Origin: Thiohalospira halophila DSM 15071
GTDB taxonomy: Bacteria > Pseudomonadota > Gammaproteobacteria > Thiohalospirales > Thiohalospiraceae
Direction of reading: 5' to 3'
DNA length: 64,000 nucleotides
Assembly (NCBI RefSeq): GCF_900112605.1
Contig: NZ_FOMJ01000002.1
Location: 229,105-293,104, forward strand
The position numbers and the translations under genes are program-made. Of this stretch, positions 18,364 through 29,145 are shown piece by piece. The notes under the pieces are model-generated. The model saw nothing but the letters and a program-made list of their open reading frames with translations, was not told the origin of the DNA and did not search any database. The first letter of the stretch is position 1; every line of letters starts with the position of its first letter.

Positions 18364-19422
18364 ATGACGCCCGCATCCATCCCTCTGCACCGACTCCCGC
18401 TGCTCGTTCTCCTGAGCCTGACCCTGTTCATGGCCGGGGGCGCGTCCGCGGCGACCGTGGAGGGCCTCTACGAGATCCGCATCGAGGTGGAGAGCCAGGG
18501 GGCGGAGGAGCGCCAGCGCGCGCTCCGCGCCGGCCTGCGCCAGGTACTGGTGCGCGTCTCCGGGAGTGCCGGAAGCGGGGAGCTGACGGGCATCGCCGCC
18601 GCGGTGGCCGAGCCCGGGCGCTATCTGCAGCAGTATCGCTACACCGACGAGGAGGGGGAGGGCCTGACGCTCTGGATGCGCTTCCAGTCCCGGGCGGTGC
18701 GGCAGCTGCTGGAGTCCGAGGACCTTCCGGTCTGGGGGCGGATGCGGCCCGCCACCCTGGTGTGGCTGGCCGTGGAGGAGGATGGCGAACGGCGCCTGCT
18801 GGGGCCGGAGAGCGGCCATCCCGTCTACCGCGCGGTGGTGGAGCGCGCGCGGCTGCGGGGGCTGCCCCTGCGCTGGCCGCTGCGGGACCTGCGCGACCGG
18901 CGATCGGTGGAGGCCGCGGACGTGGCGGCCGGCTTCGTCGAACCGGTCCGTGCGGCCTCTGCCCGCTATGCCACCGATGCGGTGCTCATGGGGCGGGTAC
19001 GGCGGGAGGCCAGCGGGGAATGGGTGGCGGACTGGACCCTGCTACGGGGCGAGCAGACCAGTCGCTGGTCGGTTACCGGGGATCTCCTCATCGAGGTAAC
19101 GGACGCCGGTGTCGACGGTACGGCCGAGACCCTGGCGGCCGCCTATGCGGGCGGGAGTGGCGAGGGTGGGAGCGTCACCCTCGCCGTCTCCGGGGTCCGG
19201 GACCTGGGCGGCTACGTCGGCGTCCGGGACTATCTGGCCGGTCTCTCGGCGGTGCGCCGGGTCCAGGTTCACAGCGTGGCCGGGGACCAGCTGCGACTGG
19301 AGGTTACCCTGCGGGGCGGGGCCGATGGCCTCATCCAGGCCATCGGCCTGGGGGATACCCTGGTCCGGACCCGGCGGCCCACCGGTGCGGGGGATGTCCT
19401 CCACTACCGCCATCTGCCATGA
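18364..19422 (+). CDS. DUF2066 exported protein
   Basis: A 352-residue exported protein of the DUF2066 family. A signal peptide (about 1-29, ending GASA) precedes [36 protein letters not shown], the typical N-terminal block. The family has no assigned activity; its gene is regularly found between purM and hda in Gammaproteobacteria, as here. CATAAT at 18350-18355 is a -10-like box only 8 bp before the ATG, and no Shine-Dalgarno sequence precedes the ATG, so the transcript might be leaderless. The stop overlaps the next gene's ATG as ATGA. Confidence 0.85.
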   Translation: MTPASIPLHRLPLLVLLSLTLFMAGGASAATVEGLYEIRIEVESQGAEERQRALRAGLRQVLVRVSGSAGSGELTGIAAAVAEPGRYLQQYRYTDEEGEGLTLWMRFQSRAVRQLLESEDLPVWGRMRPATLVWLAVEEDGERRLLGPESGHPVYRAVVERARLRGLPLRWPLRDLRDRRSVEAADVAAGFVEPVRAASARYATDAVLMGRVRREASGEWVADWTLLRGEQTSRWSVTGDLLIEVTDAGVDGTAETLAAAYAGGSGEGGSVTLAVSGVRDLGGYVGVRDYLAGLSAVRRVQVHSVAGDQLRLEVTLRGGADGLIQAIGLGDTLVRTRRPTGAGDVLHYRHLP

Positions 19423-19985
19423 CCCTGGCCTGGCTGCCCAACGCCATCAGCATCCTCCGGATTTTCCTGGTCCCGCCGGCGGTGGTGGCGATGGTCACCG
19501 AGGCCTTCGGCACTGCCCTGGTCCTGGTCCTCATCGCCGCCCTCTCCGACGGGCTGGACGGCTGGCTGGCGCGGCACAAGGGGTGGGGCAGTGCCCTGGG
19601 GGCCGTCCTCGACCCCGTGGCGGACAAGCTCCTGATGCTGGCGGCCTATGTCACCCTGGGCATGCTGGAGGCGATCCCCGCCTGGCTGGCAGTGCTGGTC
19701 ATCGGTCGGGATGCGCTCATTGCCGCGGGGGCCGTCTGGCTGCGATGGTCCTACGGGGCCTATCGCGTCGCCGCCCGGCGGATCAGCAAGCTCAATACCA
19801 TCGTCCAGGCCGGTTATCTGCTGCTGGTCCTGGCGGCACTGGTATCGCTGCCCGTTCCGGCAGTGGCCGTGGCGGCCGGGACCCTGCTGGTGGTGCTGAC
19901 CACCCTGGGCTCCGGTCTGGACTACCTGCACGCCTTCTTCCGGATGGCCGCCTCCGGAAACGTCTCGAAGGAGAATGAATCGTGA
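19419..19985 (+). CDS. CDP-alcohol phosphatidyltransferase family membrane protein
   Basis: A 188-residue membrane enzyme with the complete CDP-alcohol motif: Asp44, Asp47-Gly48, Ala51-Arg52, Gly61, Asp65 and Asp69 (SDGLDGWLARHKGWGSALGAVLDPVADK region). Five or six membrane helices. The closest type is phosphatidylglycerophosphate synthase or cardiolipin synthase, but I cannot separate these by eye; another CDP-alcohol enzyme, pssA, is encoded at 35.1 kb. It overlaps DUF2066 by 4 bases and the next gene by 4, in the conserved cluster with the perM-like gene and hda. No signs of decay. Confidence 0.85.
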   Translation: MTLAWLPNAISILRIFLVPPAVVAMVTEAFGTALVLVLIAALSDGLDGWLARHKGWGSALGAVLDPVADKLLMLAAYVTLGMLEAIPAWLAVLVIGRDALIAAGAVWLRWSYGAYRVAARRISKLNTIVQAGYLLLVLAALVSLPVPAVAVAAGTLLVVLTTLGSGLDYLHAFFRMAASGNVSKENES

Positions 19986-21010
19986 TGGACAATCGGGCCC
20001 TGGTCCCCCTGGCCATCGCCCTGATCCTCGCCGGCCTCCTGTGGCTCCTGGCGCCGGTGCTGACCCCCTTTGCCGCGGCCGCCCTGCTGGCCTACCTGGG
20101 GGACCCGCTGGTGGATCGGCTGGAGGCCCGCCGGGTACCGCGGACCCTCGGCGTAGTGCTGGTCTTCCTGCTGCTGGCGGGGGCGGTGCTGGCGGCCGTG
20201 ATGGTGATCCTGCCGCTGGCCGGCGAGCAGCTGTGGCGGCTGCTGGAGCGGCTGCCGGGCTGGCTGGAGCAGGCCCAGGCGCGCTTCCCCATCCTGGCGG
20301 AGCTGGACCTGACCCGGCTGGTGGAGCTGGCCCGGGAGCACTGGCAGGCAGCCGGCGGCTGGGCGCAGACGGTGCTGGCCTCCGCCTCCCGGTCCGGCCT
20401 GGCCCTGCTCGCCTGGCTGGCGAATCTGCTGCTCATCCCGGTGCTGACCTTCTATCTCCTGCGCGACTGGGACAACCTGGTGGCCCGCATCCGCGAGCTC
20501 CTGCCGCGCCCCTGGGAGCCGCTCATCGTTGACCTGACCCGGGACGCCGACGAGGCCCTGGGCGCCTTCCTGCGCGGCCAGGTCTCGGTGATGCTCGCCC
20601 TGGCCGCGGTCTACGCCGGCGGGCTCTGGGCACTGGGCATCAACGCGCCCATTCTCATCGGCCTGCTGGCCGGACTGGTCAGCTTCATCCCCTATCTCGG
20701 CCTGGTGGTGGGCATTGCCGTGGCCGGCCTGGTGGCCTGGTTCCAGTTCCAGGAGGTGTGGGCGCTGCTCGGCGTGGCGGCCGTCTTCGGTATCGGCCAG
20801 GTCCTGGAGACGGCGGTCTTCACCCCCTGGTTCGTGGGGGACCGTATCGGCCTCCACCCGGTGGCGGTGATCTTCGCCGTCCTCGCCGGTGGCCAGCTCT
20901 TCGGCTTCGTGGGGATGCTCCTGGCGTTACCGGCGGCGGCGGTCATCGCCGTTCTGCTGCGCCACGCCCACCAGCGCTACCTGGAAAGCGAGGCCTACGC
21001 GGGAGAGTAG
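19982..21010 (+). CDS. perM: AI-2E/PerM family permease
   Basis: A 342-residue polytopic membrane protein of the AI-2E transporter (PerM/TqsA) superfamily. Hydrophobic helices near the N-terminus flank ALLAYLGDPLVDRLEARRVPRTLGVVLVF, and the late block LIGLLAGLVSFIPYLGLVVG is the family signature. Substrate is unknown; members export or exchange varied small molecules or ions. Two starts are possible: GTG at 19982 (8 bases after AAGGAG, used here) or the ATG at 19985. Position before hda is conserved. Confidence 0.85.
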   Translation: MMDNRALVPLAIALILAGLLWLLAPVLTPFAAAALLAYLGDPLVDRLEARRVPRTLGVVLVFLLLAGAVLAAVMVILPLAGEQLWRLLERLPGWLEQAQARFPILAELDLTRLVELAREHWQAAGGWAQTVLASASRSGLALLAWLANLLLIPVLTFYLLRDWDNLVARIRELLPRPWEPLIVDLTRDADEALGAFLRGQVSVMLALAAVYAGGLWALGINAPILIGLLAGLVSFIPYLGLVVGIAVAGLVAWFQFQEVWALLGVAAVFGIGQVLETAVFTPWFVGDRIGLHPVAVIFAVLAGGQLFGFVGMLLALPAAAVIAVLLRHAHQRYLESEAYAGE

Positions 21011-21683
21011 ATGGCGGCCGGGAATGATCAGCTCATCCTCCCCGTGGGGTTCCACGAGGCGGCGGACCTGGAGGGCTTCGAATCCGGGGCCAATGCGGGT
21101 GCCGTGGCGGCAGTGGCTGCCCGTCAGCCCGGGCCGCTCTTCCTCTGGGGCGGGCCGGGGCGGGGCAAGACGCATCTCCTCCAGGCCGCCTGCGTGGCGG
21201 CAGGCCGGGCCGGCGAGCCGGCGGCCTACCTCCCCTTGGGGACGGAGGGTCTGACCCCGGAGGCCCTCCAGGGGCTGGAGGGAATGGCCGTGGTGGCGGT
21301 GGACGACCTCGATGCCGTGGCCGGGGACCGCGCCTGGGAAGAGGCCCTGTTCCACCTCTTCAACCGCACCAACGAGGCCGGGGCCCCCTTCCTGGTGGCC
21401 GCCAGCGCGGCCCCGGCGGCACTGCCCCTGGTCCTGGAGGACCTGCGCAGCCGGCTGGCCTGGGGCCTGGTCTTCCACCTCCAGCCGCTGGATGACGAGG
21501 GCCTGCGGAAGGCCCTCATGGGTCGCGCCCGCCGCCGCGGCATGGAGATGCCCGAGGCGGTGGCCAACTACCTCCTGAGCCGGATCAGCCGGGACCCGGC
21601 GGAGGTCTTCGGCTGGCTGGAGCGGCTGGACCGCGCCACCCTGGCCGCCCAGCGGCGGCTGACCATCCCCTTCGTCCGCGAGC

Positions 21684-21706
<23 letters not shown>
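21011..21706 (+). CDS. hda: DnaA regulatory inactivator Hda
   Basis: A 231-residue AAA+ protein related to DnaA domain III. With the DNA-loaded clamp it stimulates ATP hydrolysis by DnaA after initiation. The clamp-binding motif QLILP is at residues 7-11; the Walker A GGPGRGKTHLL starts near 47 and the Walker B VVAVDDLDAV near 93. The C-terminal helices (ARRRGMEMPEAVANYLLSRISRDPAEVFGWLERLD) match the family. The start directly follows the stop of the permease gene. Its 3' end overlaps the convergent DUF2069 gene by 23 bp. Confidence 0.93.
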
Positions 21707-23030
<1,324 letters not shown>

Positions 23031-23084
23031 GGGGGGCCTCGGAAGGGGTAGTGTGCAACGGTGAACAGTCTAACCGGAGTCGCG

Positions 23085-23114
23085 TTGACAGCCCATGGGG
23101 GGGGCTGCTAGCTT
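23085..23114 (+). promoter_or_regulatory. Promoter candidate of the small lipoprotein gene
   Basis: A consensus TTGACA (23085-23090) is followed after 18 bp by TAGCTT (23109-23114). Start of transcription would be near 23121, about 20 bases before the ATG. Confidence 0.45.
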
Positions 23115-23139
23115 CGAGCGGCAACATTTTCGGGGAAAT

Positions 23140-23427
23140 ATGGCATTCCATCCGCATTGTCACCGAATTTCCGTATGGTCCGGCCTGCTGGTCGGACTCG
23201 TGATGGCAACGCTTGCCGGGTGCGCCGGTTCACCACCGGTCCAGGCCATGAGCGACGCCCGCCAGGCGGTGAGAGCGGCGGGGGATGACATGACGCCGAC
23301 GACCCGGCAGCGGGCCAGGCGTCTGCTTCGGGAAGCGCGACAGGCGCTGGAAGCCGGCAGGTACGGGCAGGCCCGGGAACGGGCCGACGAGGCCCGCCAC
23401 TTGGCGCACCAGGCCGGGAATTCCTAG
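23140..23427 (+). CDS. Small DUF4398-like lipoprotein
   Basis: A 95-residue lipoprotein. The signal peptide ends in the lipobox TLAGC, so the cysteine would be lipidated. The mature 65 residues (MSDARQAVRAAGDD ... ARRLLREARQALEAGRYGQARERADEARHLAHQ) form amphipathic helices of the DUF4398 type, which occur in outer-membrane lipoproteins near LysM or OmpA proteins. The ATG at 23140 has GGGGAA upstream; longer starts lack a proper signal peptide. It stands directly before a larger lipoprotein with similar helices, so the two may be paralogues that act together in the envelope. Confidence 0.7.
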   Translation: MAFHPHCHRISVWSGLLVGLVMATLAGCAGSPPVQAMSDARQAVRAAGDDMTPTTRQRARRLLREARQALEAGRYGQARERADEARHLAHQAGNS

Positions 23428-23447
23428 CACACCCGGATGGGGAACGT

Positions 23448-23475
23448 TTGCCACTTCGGGGGATTCGTTTAGAAT
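23448..23475 (+). promoter_or_regulatory. Promoter candidate of the LysM lipoprotein gene
   Basis: TTGCCA (23448-23453) and TAGAAT (23470-23475) are 16 bp apart, in an AT-richer intergenic stretch, and would give a leader of about 70 bases. Confidence 0.5.
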
Positions 23476-23552
23476 TCGGGGTGTAGAGCGAGCAACAGGC
23501 AGGGCGTCCCGGGCGGGCGCCGGTGAACACCGCAAGACTTGGAGTCGAAGCG

Positions 23553-24227
23553 ATGAAAATGCGCATTTGGAACTATGCGGGACTGACCGCTGCCATCCTG
23601 ATGGCCGCCGGCTGTGCCGGCTCTCCCTCGGAAGGGGATGAGACCACCGGTGCGGAGAGCGCCGCCGATCGGGCCATCAGCGAGGCCCGGGCCGCCATCG
23701 AAAAGGCGGATGACCGCGGCTGTCTCTGGCGGGACACCGAGTCCATCCTTACCGAGGCCGAGGATGCCGCCGACGCCAGTGAATACGCCGAGGCGGAAGA
23801 GCTGGCCAACGAGGCCCTCTTCCAGGCCGAGCAGGGCATGGAGCAGTGCAACGAGCAGGAGCGGCTCTTCGAAGAGGGCAAGAACATCCCGGCCGAGGGT
23901 GCCGCGGATGACGTATCCGGTGAGGTGATGGGGCCGGCGGTGTCCGGCAGCGGCTCCGGCTCCTATACCGTCGAGCGGGGTGACACCCTCTGGGGTATCG
24001 CCGGTATGGCCACCATCTACGACGACCCCTACCAGTGGCCGCTGATCTTCAAGGCCAACCGCGACCGGATCGAGGATGCCGACCTCATCCATCCCGGGCA
24101 GCGGTTCTCCATCCGGCGTGACTATTCCCGCGCCGAGGTCGAGGCCGCCGTGGAGCACGCGCGGACTCGCGGCGAGTGGAGCCTGGGTCGGACCGAGCAG
24201 TCCGATATGCGCTACCTGCGTCGGTAG
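23553..24227 (+). CDS. LysM-domain lipoprotein
   Basis: A 224-residue lipoprotein. The signal peptide ends MAAGC. Residues about 40-110 contain DUF4398-like Ala/Glu-rich helices (AISEARAAIEKADD, EAEDAADASEYAEAEELANEALFQAEQ), then a Gly/Ser linker and a LysM domain (SYTVERGDTLWGIAG ... YQWPLIFKANRDRIEDADLIHPGQRFSI) for peptidoglycan binding. Three further cysteines are limited to the helical part. Start MKMRIW is chosen for the GGAG eight bases upstream. It probably ties the outer membrane to the wall. An intrinsic terminator follows. Confidence 0.85.
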   Translation: MKMRIWNYAGLTAAILMAAGCAGSPSEGDETTGAESAADRAISEARAAIEKADDRGCLWRDTESILTEAEDAADASEYAEAEELANEALFQAEQGMEQCNEQERLFEEGKNIPAEGAADDVSGEVMGPAVSGSGSGSYTVERGDTLWGIAGMATIYDDPYQWPLIFKANRDRIEDADLIHPGQRFSIRRDYSRAEVEAAVEHARTRGEWSLGRTEQSDMRYLRR

Positions 24228-24270
24228 GTTGCCGTAAGCCCGCGCCTCGGTGCGGGCCCGGTAGAACAAG

Positions 24271-24291
24271 GGGGCCTGCGGGCCCCTTTTT
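24271..24291 (+). terminator. Intrinsic terminator after the LysM gene
   Basis: GGGGCC-TGCG-GGCCCC followed directly by TTTTT: a perfect 6-bp GC stem, four-base loop and T-tract, 44 bases after the stop. This is the clearest factor-independent terminator in the window. Confidence 0.88.
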
Positions 24292-24419
24292 CATGTCCGG
24301 TCTTCCGCGGACGGAGGGCCGACCAGGGGAACCCGGCCGCTCATGGTCGGTCGAAGTCCGTGAGAACAAGAGAATGGACCGACAGGTCCACCCATGACCA
24401 AGGAGAGAGGAGGAGCGCC

Positions 24420-24974
24420 ATGCGCTGGTGGATTGCCGCACTGGTGATCATCGGGCTTTTCGTGGCCGCCCCGGCGGCGGCGGAGAAGGACCCGGATGAG
24501 CACTTCTTCAACGATACCTGGAACGAGTTCGACCAGGAGCTCCAGCGGGCCCGGGACGAGGGCAAGGAGGGGATCTTCATCTTCTTCGAGATGGATGAAT
24601 GCCCCTTCTGCCACTGGATGCGCGAGAACGTCCTCAATCAGACCGAGGTCCAGGAGTACTACCGGGAGAACTTCCTGAGCTTCAAGGTGGATATCGAGGG
24701 TGATGTCCCGGTGAAGGCCTTTGATGGGGAGTCCATGTCCCAGAAGGACTTCGCCTTCGAGCGCCATCGCGTTCGCGCCACTCCGGTCCTTGCCTTCTTC
24801 GACCTGGAGGGGGAGCGGATCTACCGCTACACCGGCAAGACCTCCGGGATCGAGGAGTTCCTGACCATGGGTCGCTACGTGGTCGAGGAAGCCTATCGGG
24901 AACAGCCCTTCCCGAAGTATCGGCAGAGCCAGCAGGACGCCGGCGGCGATGATGGCGGCGCGAGCTATTACTGA
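24420..24974 (+). CDS. Periplasmic SoxW-like thioredoxin
   Basis: A 184-residue exported thioredoxin-fold protein. A signal peptide (about 1-21, ending AAA) precedes the domain; the redox pair Cys61/Cys64 lies in DECPFCHWM, and the cis-Pro is in RATPVLAFFD. Similar proteins are called SoxW or DsbD-type thioredoxins and keep cytochrome or Sox-system thiols reduced; they also occur alone. The ATG at 24420 is preceded by AGGAGAGAGGAGGAG. Its last 26 bases overlap the TolC-like gene. The role in sulfur oxidation is only suggested: no sox gene is in the window. Confidence 0.82.
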   Translation: MRWWIAALVIIGLFVAAPAAAEKDPDEHFFNDTWNEFDQELQRARDEGKEGIFIFFEMDECPFCHWMRENVLNQTEVQEYYRENFLSFKVDIEGDVPVKAFDGESMSQKDFAFERHRVRATPVLAFFDLEGERIYRYTGKTSGIEEFLTMGRYVVEEAYREQPFPKYRQSQQDAGGDDGGASYY

Positions 24975-26289
24975 GGGCCGCCGCCGGTTTCTGACGCTCG
25001 TTCTGGCCCTGTTCGCAGGGCCGGTGATGGCCCAGGAAGAGCCGGCGGCGGAACCCGAGCCGCTACCCGAACCACTGACTCTGGAGCGGGCCCTGGAAGA
25101 GGCGGATTCCGATCACCCCGATCTGGCCGTTGCCCGGGCCCGCCTGGAGGGCGCGCGTGCCAATGAGCGGCGAGCGGCCAGTGGCAAGGGCTGGGAGCTC
25201 GGCGTGGAGGCGCGAGCCGCCGAGGTGGGGCTGCCCTCGGACTATTACGACGAGGCCTCGGCTGATGACCACTACGCCCGCGCCTACCTCACCCGGACCC
25301 TGTACGACTCCGGGGCCACCGAGGCGGCGCGAGAGGCCGAAGGGGCCCGGGCCGAGGCGGCCGAAGAGCGGGTGCTTACGGCGCGCCAGTCGCGCCGCCT
25401 GACCATCATGCGGCGCTATTTCGATGTCCTGCTGGCGGACCTGGAGGCCAACCGCGCCGACGAACGCATGGCCATCGTCTTCATCGAGGTGGATCGCATG
25501 CGGGATCGCCACGAACTCGGCCAGGTCTCTGACGTGGAGCTGGCCGAGAAGGAGGCGGAGTACCAGCAGGCGCTGGCCGAGCGCAATACGGCGCGCAGCC
25601 ACAAGCGCCGAACCCGTGCCCGGCTGGCCAATGCCCTGAATCGCCCGGGAGAGCTCTCCTCCGACCTTCGGCCGCCGCCGCTGCCCGAGCTGGGCCGGGA
25701 AGTCCCCGACCTGGCGGAACTGCGCGAGGCCGTGCGGGCCGGGAATCCGGAACTGGCGGCCCTGCGGCGGGAGGTGGCCGCGGCGCGGGCAGAGATCCAG
25801 CAGGCCCGCTCCCTCAACGACCCCAGCCTGGACCTGGAACTCTCCACCTACGCCTGGTCGCGGACCCTGAAGTCCCGCTACGACTGGGAGGCGGCACTGC
25901 GCCTGGATGTGCCCTTCTATCAGGGGGGCGAGGCAGGGGCGGCCGAGGATGCGGCCCGGGCGCGGCTGCGCGAGGCGCGGGCCCGCCTGCGCCGGACGGA
26001 GATGGAGCTGGAGCAGGCGACCCTGGAGGCGTGGCAGGACCTGGACAACCTGGCCGGCGATCGCGAGGCGGCCAATACCGAGCGGGACTACCGCGAGAAG
26101 TACCTCTCCTACGCCCGCAAACTCTACGAGATGGAGGTCCAGGCCGACCTGGGCGACTCCATGGTCAACCTCACCGCCACCCAGCGCCGGCAGGCCGAGG
26201 CGGCCTTCAGTATCGCCATGGCCTGGGCGCGTATCGACGCCCTGCGCGGCCGGCTACCCCGAACCGATTCCCGGGAGGAGGCACCATGA
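24949..26289 (+). CDS. TolC-family outer-membrane channel protein
   Basis: A 446-residue TolC-like protein. A signal peptide (ending VMA) is followed by a Pro/Glu linker and two repeats of long coiled helices typical of outer-membrane efflux proteins (residues about 50-240 and 255-435; e.g. LTLERALEEADSDHPDLAVARARLEGARAN). Such trimers form exit ducts for type I secretion or tripartite efflux. The start lies inside the thioredoxin gene (two adjacent ATGs possible). The stop overlaps the HlyD-like gene by 4. No inner-membrane pump gene is adjacent, so its partner must be elsewhere. Confidence 0.85.
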   Translation: MMAARAITEGRRRFLTLVLALFAGPVMAQEEPAAEPEPLPEPLTLERALEEADSDHPDLAVARARLEGARANERRAASGKGWELGVEARAAEVGLPSDYYDEASADDHYARAYLTRTLYDSGATEAAREAEGARAEAAEERVLTARQSRRLTIMRRYFDVLLADLEANRADERMAIVFIEVDRMRDRHELGQVSDVELAEKEAEYQQALAERNTARSHKRRTRARLANALNRPGELSSDLRPPPLPELGREVPDLAELREAVRAGNPELAALRREVAAARAEIQQARSLNDPSLDLELSTYAWSRTLKSRYDWEAALRLDVPFYQGGEAGAAEDAARARLREARARLRRTEMELEQATLEAWQDLDNLAGDREAANTERDYREKYLSYARKLYEMEVQADLGDSMVNLTATQRRQAEAAFSIAMAWARIDALRGRLPRTDSREEAP

Positions 26290-27047
26290 ACCGGAACTTC
26301 GCCCTTGCCACCATCCTGCTCACGGCCCTGCTCGCGCCGACCACGGGCCTGGCCGCCGACCACCCGGCCCGCCTGGTCGGGGCGACGGAGCAGTCCCTCG
26401 GCGTCCCGCTGTCCGGCGTGATCACCGAGGTCCACGTGGCCCCCGGCGATCGGGTGAAGGCCGGCGAGGAGCTGTTACGGCTGGAGCAATCCGGCCTGGC
26501 CGCCGGGGTGGCCGCCACCCGGGCGCGCATGGAGGCCGCGAAGCTCGCCCGGGACGAGGCGCGGCGGGAGCAGGAACGCGCCCAGACGCTCTTCGACCGC
26601 ACGGAGCTCTCCGAGCACGATCTCCAGATCGCCATCAACGAGGCCTCAGCAGCCGAGGCCAGTTACCGGGAGGCGGTGGCCGCCCACGAACGGGCCCGCC
26701 TGGACCGCGCCTACAGCCGCCTGCAGGCGCCGGTAGCGGGGACGGTCCTCGCCGTGGAGGCCCATCCCGGCATGGCGGTGAGCAACCGGGATCGGGTGCG
26801 CACGCTGGTGCGCCTGCGCCCCGCCGACGGTGGCCTGGCGGCGGTAGCCCGCGTGGGGGACGACCATGCCGGGGATCTCGCCGAAGGGGCGACCGTACCG
26901 GTCACCCGGGCGGGGAGCCGGGCGGAGGGCGTGATCCGCCGGGTGGAGACCGTGGGGGACGGCTGGCGGGTGCGCCTGGCCCTCTCCGGGGACGCCCCGG
27001 AGGACTGGCGCCCCGGCCAGGCGGTGACCCTGGAGCTGCCCGAGTAG
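26286..27047 (+). CDS. HlyD/RND-type periplasmic adaptor protein
   Basis: A 253-residue exported membrane-fusion protein. Signal peptide about 1-23. The lipoyl halves are VPLSGVITEVHVAPGDRVKAGEELLRLE and YSRLQAPVAGTVLAVEAHPGMAVSNRD, separated by an alpha-hairpin (about 65-135), followed by a beta-barrel domain. It is shorter than usual adaptors. It would join the TolC-like channel encoded just upstream to an inner-membrane transporter that is not present here. Coupled by a 4-base overlap. Confidence 0.85.
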   Translation: MNRNFALATILLTALLAPTTGLAADHPARLVGATEQSLGVPLSGVITEVHVAPGDRVKAGEELLRLEQSGLAAGVAATRARMEAAKLARDEARREQERAQTLFDRTELSEHDLQIAINEASAAEASYREAVAAHERARLDRAYSRLQAPVAGTVLAVEAHPGMAVSNRDRVRTLVRLRPADGGLAAVARVGDDHAGDLAEGATVPVTRAGSRAEGVIRRVETVGDGWRVRLALSGDAPEDWRPGQAVTLELPE

Positions 27048-27107
27048 CGGGCCGCCGGTTGCTGTGCCACCCTCGGGAGGTCCACAAGCCGCAGGGGGGG
27101 AGCCACG

Positions 27108-27392
27108 ATGTCGACGCACGGGAACACCTGCCAGCGCTGTGTGGTCCGCGGCCACGTGCAGGGGGTCTTCTTCCGGGCCTCCGCCGCCGATCAGGCGGGC
27201 CGGCTGGGCCTCACCGGCCACGCCCGCAATCGCGATGACGGCAGTGTGGAGGTGCTCATCTGCGGGCCCGAGGCGGCCCGGGACGAGATGATCTCCTGGC
27301 TCTGGAAGGGGCCGGCCGCGGCCCAGGTGGAGGATGTGCGCTGCGAGCTGCGGGAGGCGGACCCGGCGCCGGCGCACTTCTCGACCGGTTAG
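27108..27392 (+). CDS. acyP: Acylphosphatase
   Basis: A 94-residue protein of normal size. It hydrolyses acyl phosphates. The active-site Arg23 and Asn41 lie in [18 protein letters not shown] and [16 protein letters not shown], the complete signature. AAGGAG-like GGGGGGAG precedes the ATG. The stop codon overlaps the convergent proS stop by 4 bp. It may be transcribed with the efflux genes (60-bp gap) or alone. Confidence 0.95.
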   Translation: MSTHGNTCQRCVVRGHVQGVFFRASAADQAGRLGLTGHARNRDDGSVEVLICGPEAARDEMISWLWKGPAAAQVEDVRCELREADPAPAHFSTG

Positions 27393-29095
27393 GCGCCGAG
27401 CCTTTCGAGCAGGGTGCCGGTGGCCTCTGCCAGCGGGATCTCGCCGGCCGCCTCCCCGCTGCGGGACTGGTACTCCACCACCCCGCGTTCCAGCCCCTTG
27501 CCGCCGATGGTGACGCGGTGGGGGATGCCGATGAGCTCCATGTCGGCGAACATCACTCCCGGCCGCTCACCGCGGTCGTCCAGCAGCACCTCGACGCCCG
27601 CCTCGGAGAGTTCGCGGTAGAGCCGCTCGGCGGTCTCGGCCACCTCGGCGTTGCGGCCGGGCTGGATGGGGCAGAGGGCCACCCGGAAGGGGGCCAGTTC
27701 GTCCGGCCAGGCGATGCCGCGCTCGTCGTGGTTCTGTTCGATGGCGGCGGCCACCACGCGGGAGACGCCGATGCCGTAGCAGCCCATGGTCAGGGTCCGC
27801 TGCCGGCCCTCCTCGTCCAGGACCGTGGCGCCCAGTGCCTCGCTGTACTTGCTGCCCAGCTGGAAGATGTGGCCCACCTCGATGCCCCGGCGGATCTGCA
27901 GCCGGCCGTCGCCGGCCGGGCTGGGATCGCCGGCGACCACGTTGCGCAGGTCGGCGGTCTCCGGCTCGGGGAGGTCGCGCCCCCAGTTGATGCCGAACAG
28001 ATGCTCGCCATCACGGTTGGCGCCGGCGGTGAAGTCGGCCAGCGCGGCCACGGCGTGGTCGACGATGATCGGGACCTCCAGCCCCACCGGCCCCAGGGAG
28101 CCGGGGCCGGCCCCGGCAGCGGCCCGGATGTCGGCCTCTTCCGCCATGGTCAGCGGCTCGGCCACGGCGGGCAGCTTCTCCGCCTTCACCTCGTTGAGCT
28201 CGTGGTCGCCCCGGACCATGAGGGCCACCAGGCCGCCCTCGGCGCCCCGGACCAGCAGCGTCTTCACCGTCCGCTCCACCGGGATGCCGTGGTTGGTCAC
28301 CAGGTCGGCGATGGTCTTCATCCCGGGGGTCTCCACCGTGCGCAGCTCCTCGGCGGGGGCGGGGCGCTCGCCCTCGGCCACCGCCTCGGCCAGCTCCACG
28401 TTGGCGGCGTACTCGCCCCCGTCGGAGAAGGCGATGGCATCCTCGCCGGACTCGGCCAGGACGTGGAATTCGTGGGAGGTGTGGCCGCCGATGGCCCCGG
28501 TATCCGCCTCCACGGGACGGAAGTCCAGGCCCAGCCGCTGAAAGATCCGGCAATAGGCGTCGTGCATCGCCTGGTAGGTGGCCTCCAGGGATTCCTGCTC
28601 CAGATGGAAGGAGTAGGCATCCTTCATCAGGAATTCCCGGGCGCGCATGATGCCGAAGCGCGGCCGGACCTCGTCCCGGAACTTGGTCTGGACCTGGTAG
28701 AGGTTCAGCGGAAGCTGGCGATAGCTGGCCACCTCGTTGCGGACCAGGTCGGTGATGACCTCCTCGTGGGTGGGGCCGTAGCAGAAGTCGCGCTCATGGC
28801 GGTCGCGCAGTCGCAGCAGCTCGGGCCCGTACTGGTCCCAGCGGCCGGACTCCTCCCACAGCTCCGCCGGCTGGATGGCCGGCATGAGGACCTCCTGGGC
28901 CCCGGCGCGGTCCATCTCCTCGCGCACCACCTGTTCCACCCGGCGCAGCACGCGCAGCCCCAGCGGCATCCAGGTGTAGAGGCCGGCGGCCAGGCGCCGG
29001 ATGTAGCCGGCGCGCAGCATCAGCTGGTGGCTGGCGATCTCGGCATCCGCGGGGTCTTCCCGCAGCGTGGGCATGAGCAGGTTGGTGGTCCGCAT
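27389..29095 (-). CDS. proS: Prolyl-tRNA synthetase (bacterial type)
   Basis: A 568-residue class II synthetase. Motif 1 lies in [35 protein letters not shown], motif 2 in [28 protein letters not shown], motif 3 in [20 protein letters not shown]. The central INS editing domain (about 225-390, with [17 protein letters not shown] and [15 protein letters not shown]) that hydrolyses Ala-tRNAPro is present, and the anticodon domain follows. ATG at 29095 matches the family start [15 protein letters not shown]. It is the last gene of a minus-strand group with the MIF-like and DUF3579 genes. Confidence 0.97.
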   Translation of the reverse strand: MRTTNLLMPTLREDPADAEIASHQLMLRAGYIRRLAAGLYTWMPLGLRVLRRVEQVVREEMDRAGAQEVLMPAIQPAELWEESGRWDQYGPELLRLRDRHERDFCYGPTHEEVITDLVRNEVASYRQLPLNLYQVQTKFRDEVRPRFGIMRAREFLMKDAYSFHLEQESLEATYQAMHDAYCRIFQRLGLDFRPVEADTGAIGGHTSHEFHVLAESGEDAIAFSDGGEYAANVELAEAVAEGERPAPAEELRTVETPGMKTIADLVTNHGIPVERTVKTLLVRGAEGGLVALMVRGDHELNEVKAEKLPAVAEPLTMAEEADIRAAAGAGPGSLGPVGLEVPIIVDHAVAALADFTAGANRDGEHLFGINWGRDLPEPETADLRNVVAGDPSPAGDGRLQIRRGIEVGHIFQLGSKYSEALGATVLDEEGRQRTLTMGCYGIGVSRVVAAAIEQNHDERGIAWPDELAPFRVALCPIQPGRNAEVAETAERLYRELSEAGVEVLLDDRGERPGVMFADMELIGIPHRVTIGGKGLERGVVEYQSRSGEAAGEIPLAEATGTLLERLGA

Positions 29096-29145
29096 GGCGG
29101 TGCCTCCGGAGCCGGTGGAAATCGGGTTGTCGGGGTGGGGCGGCG

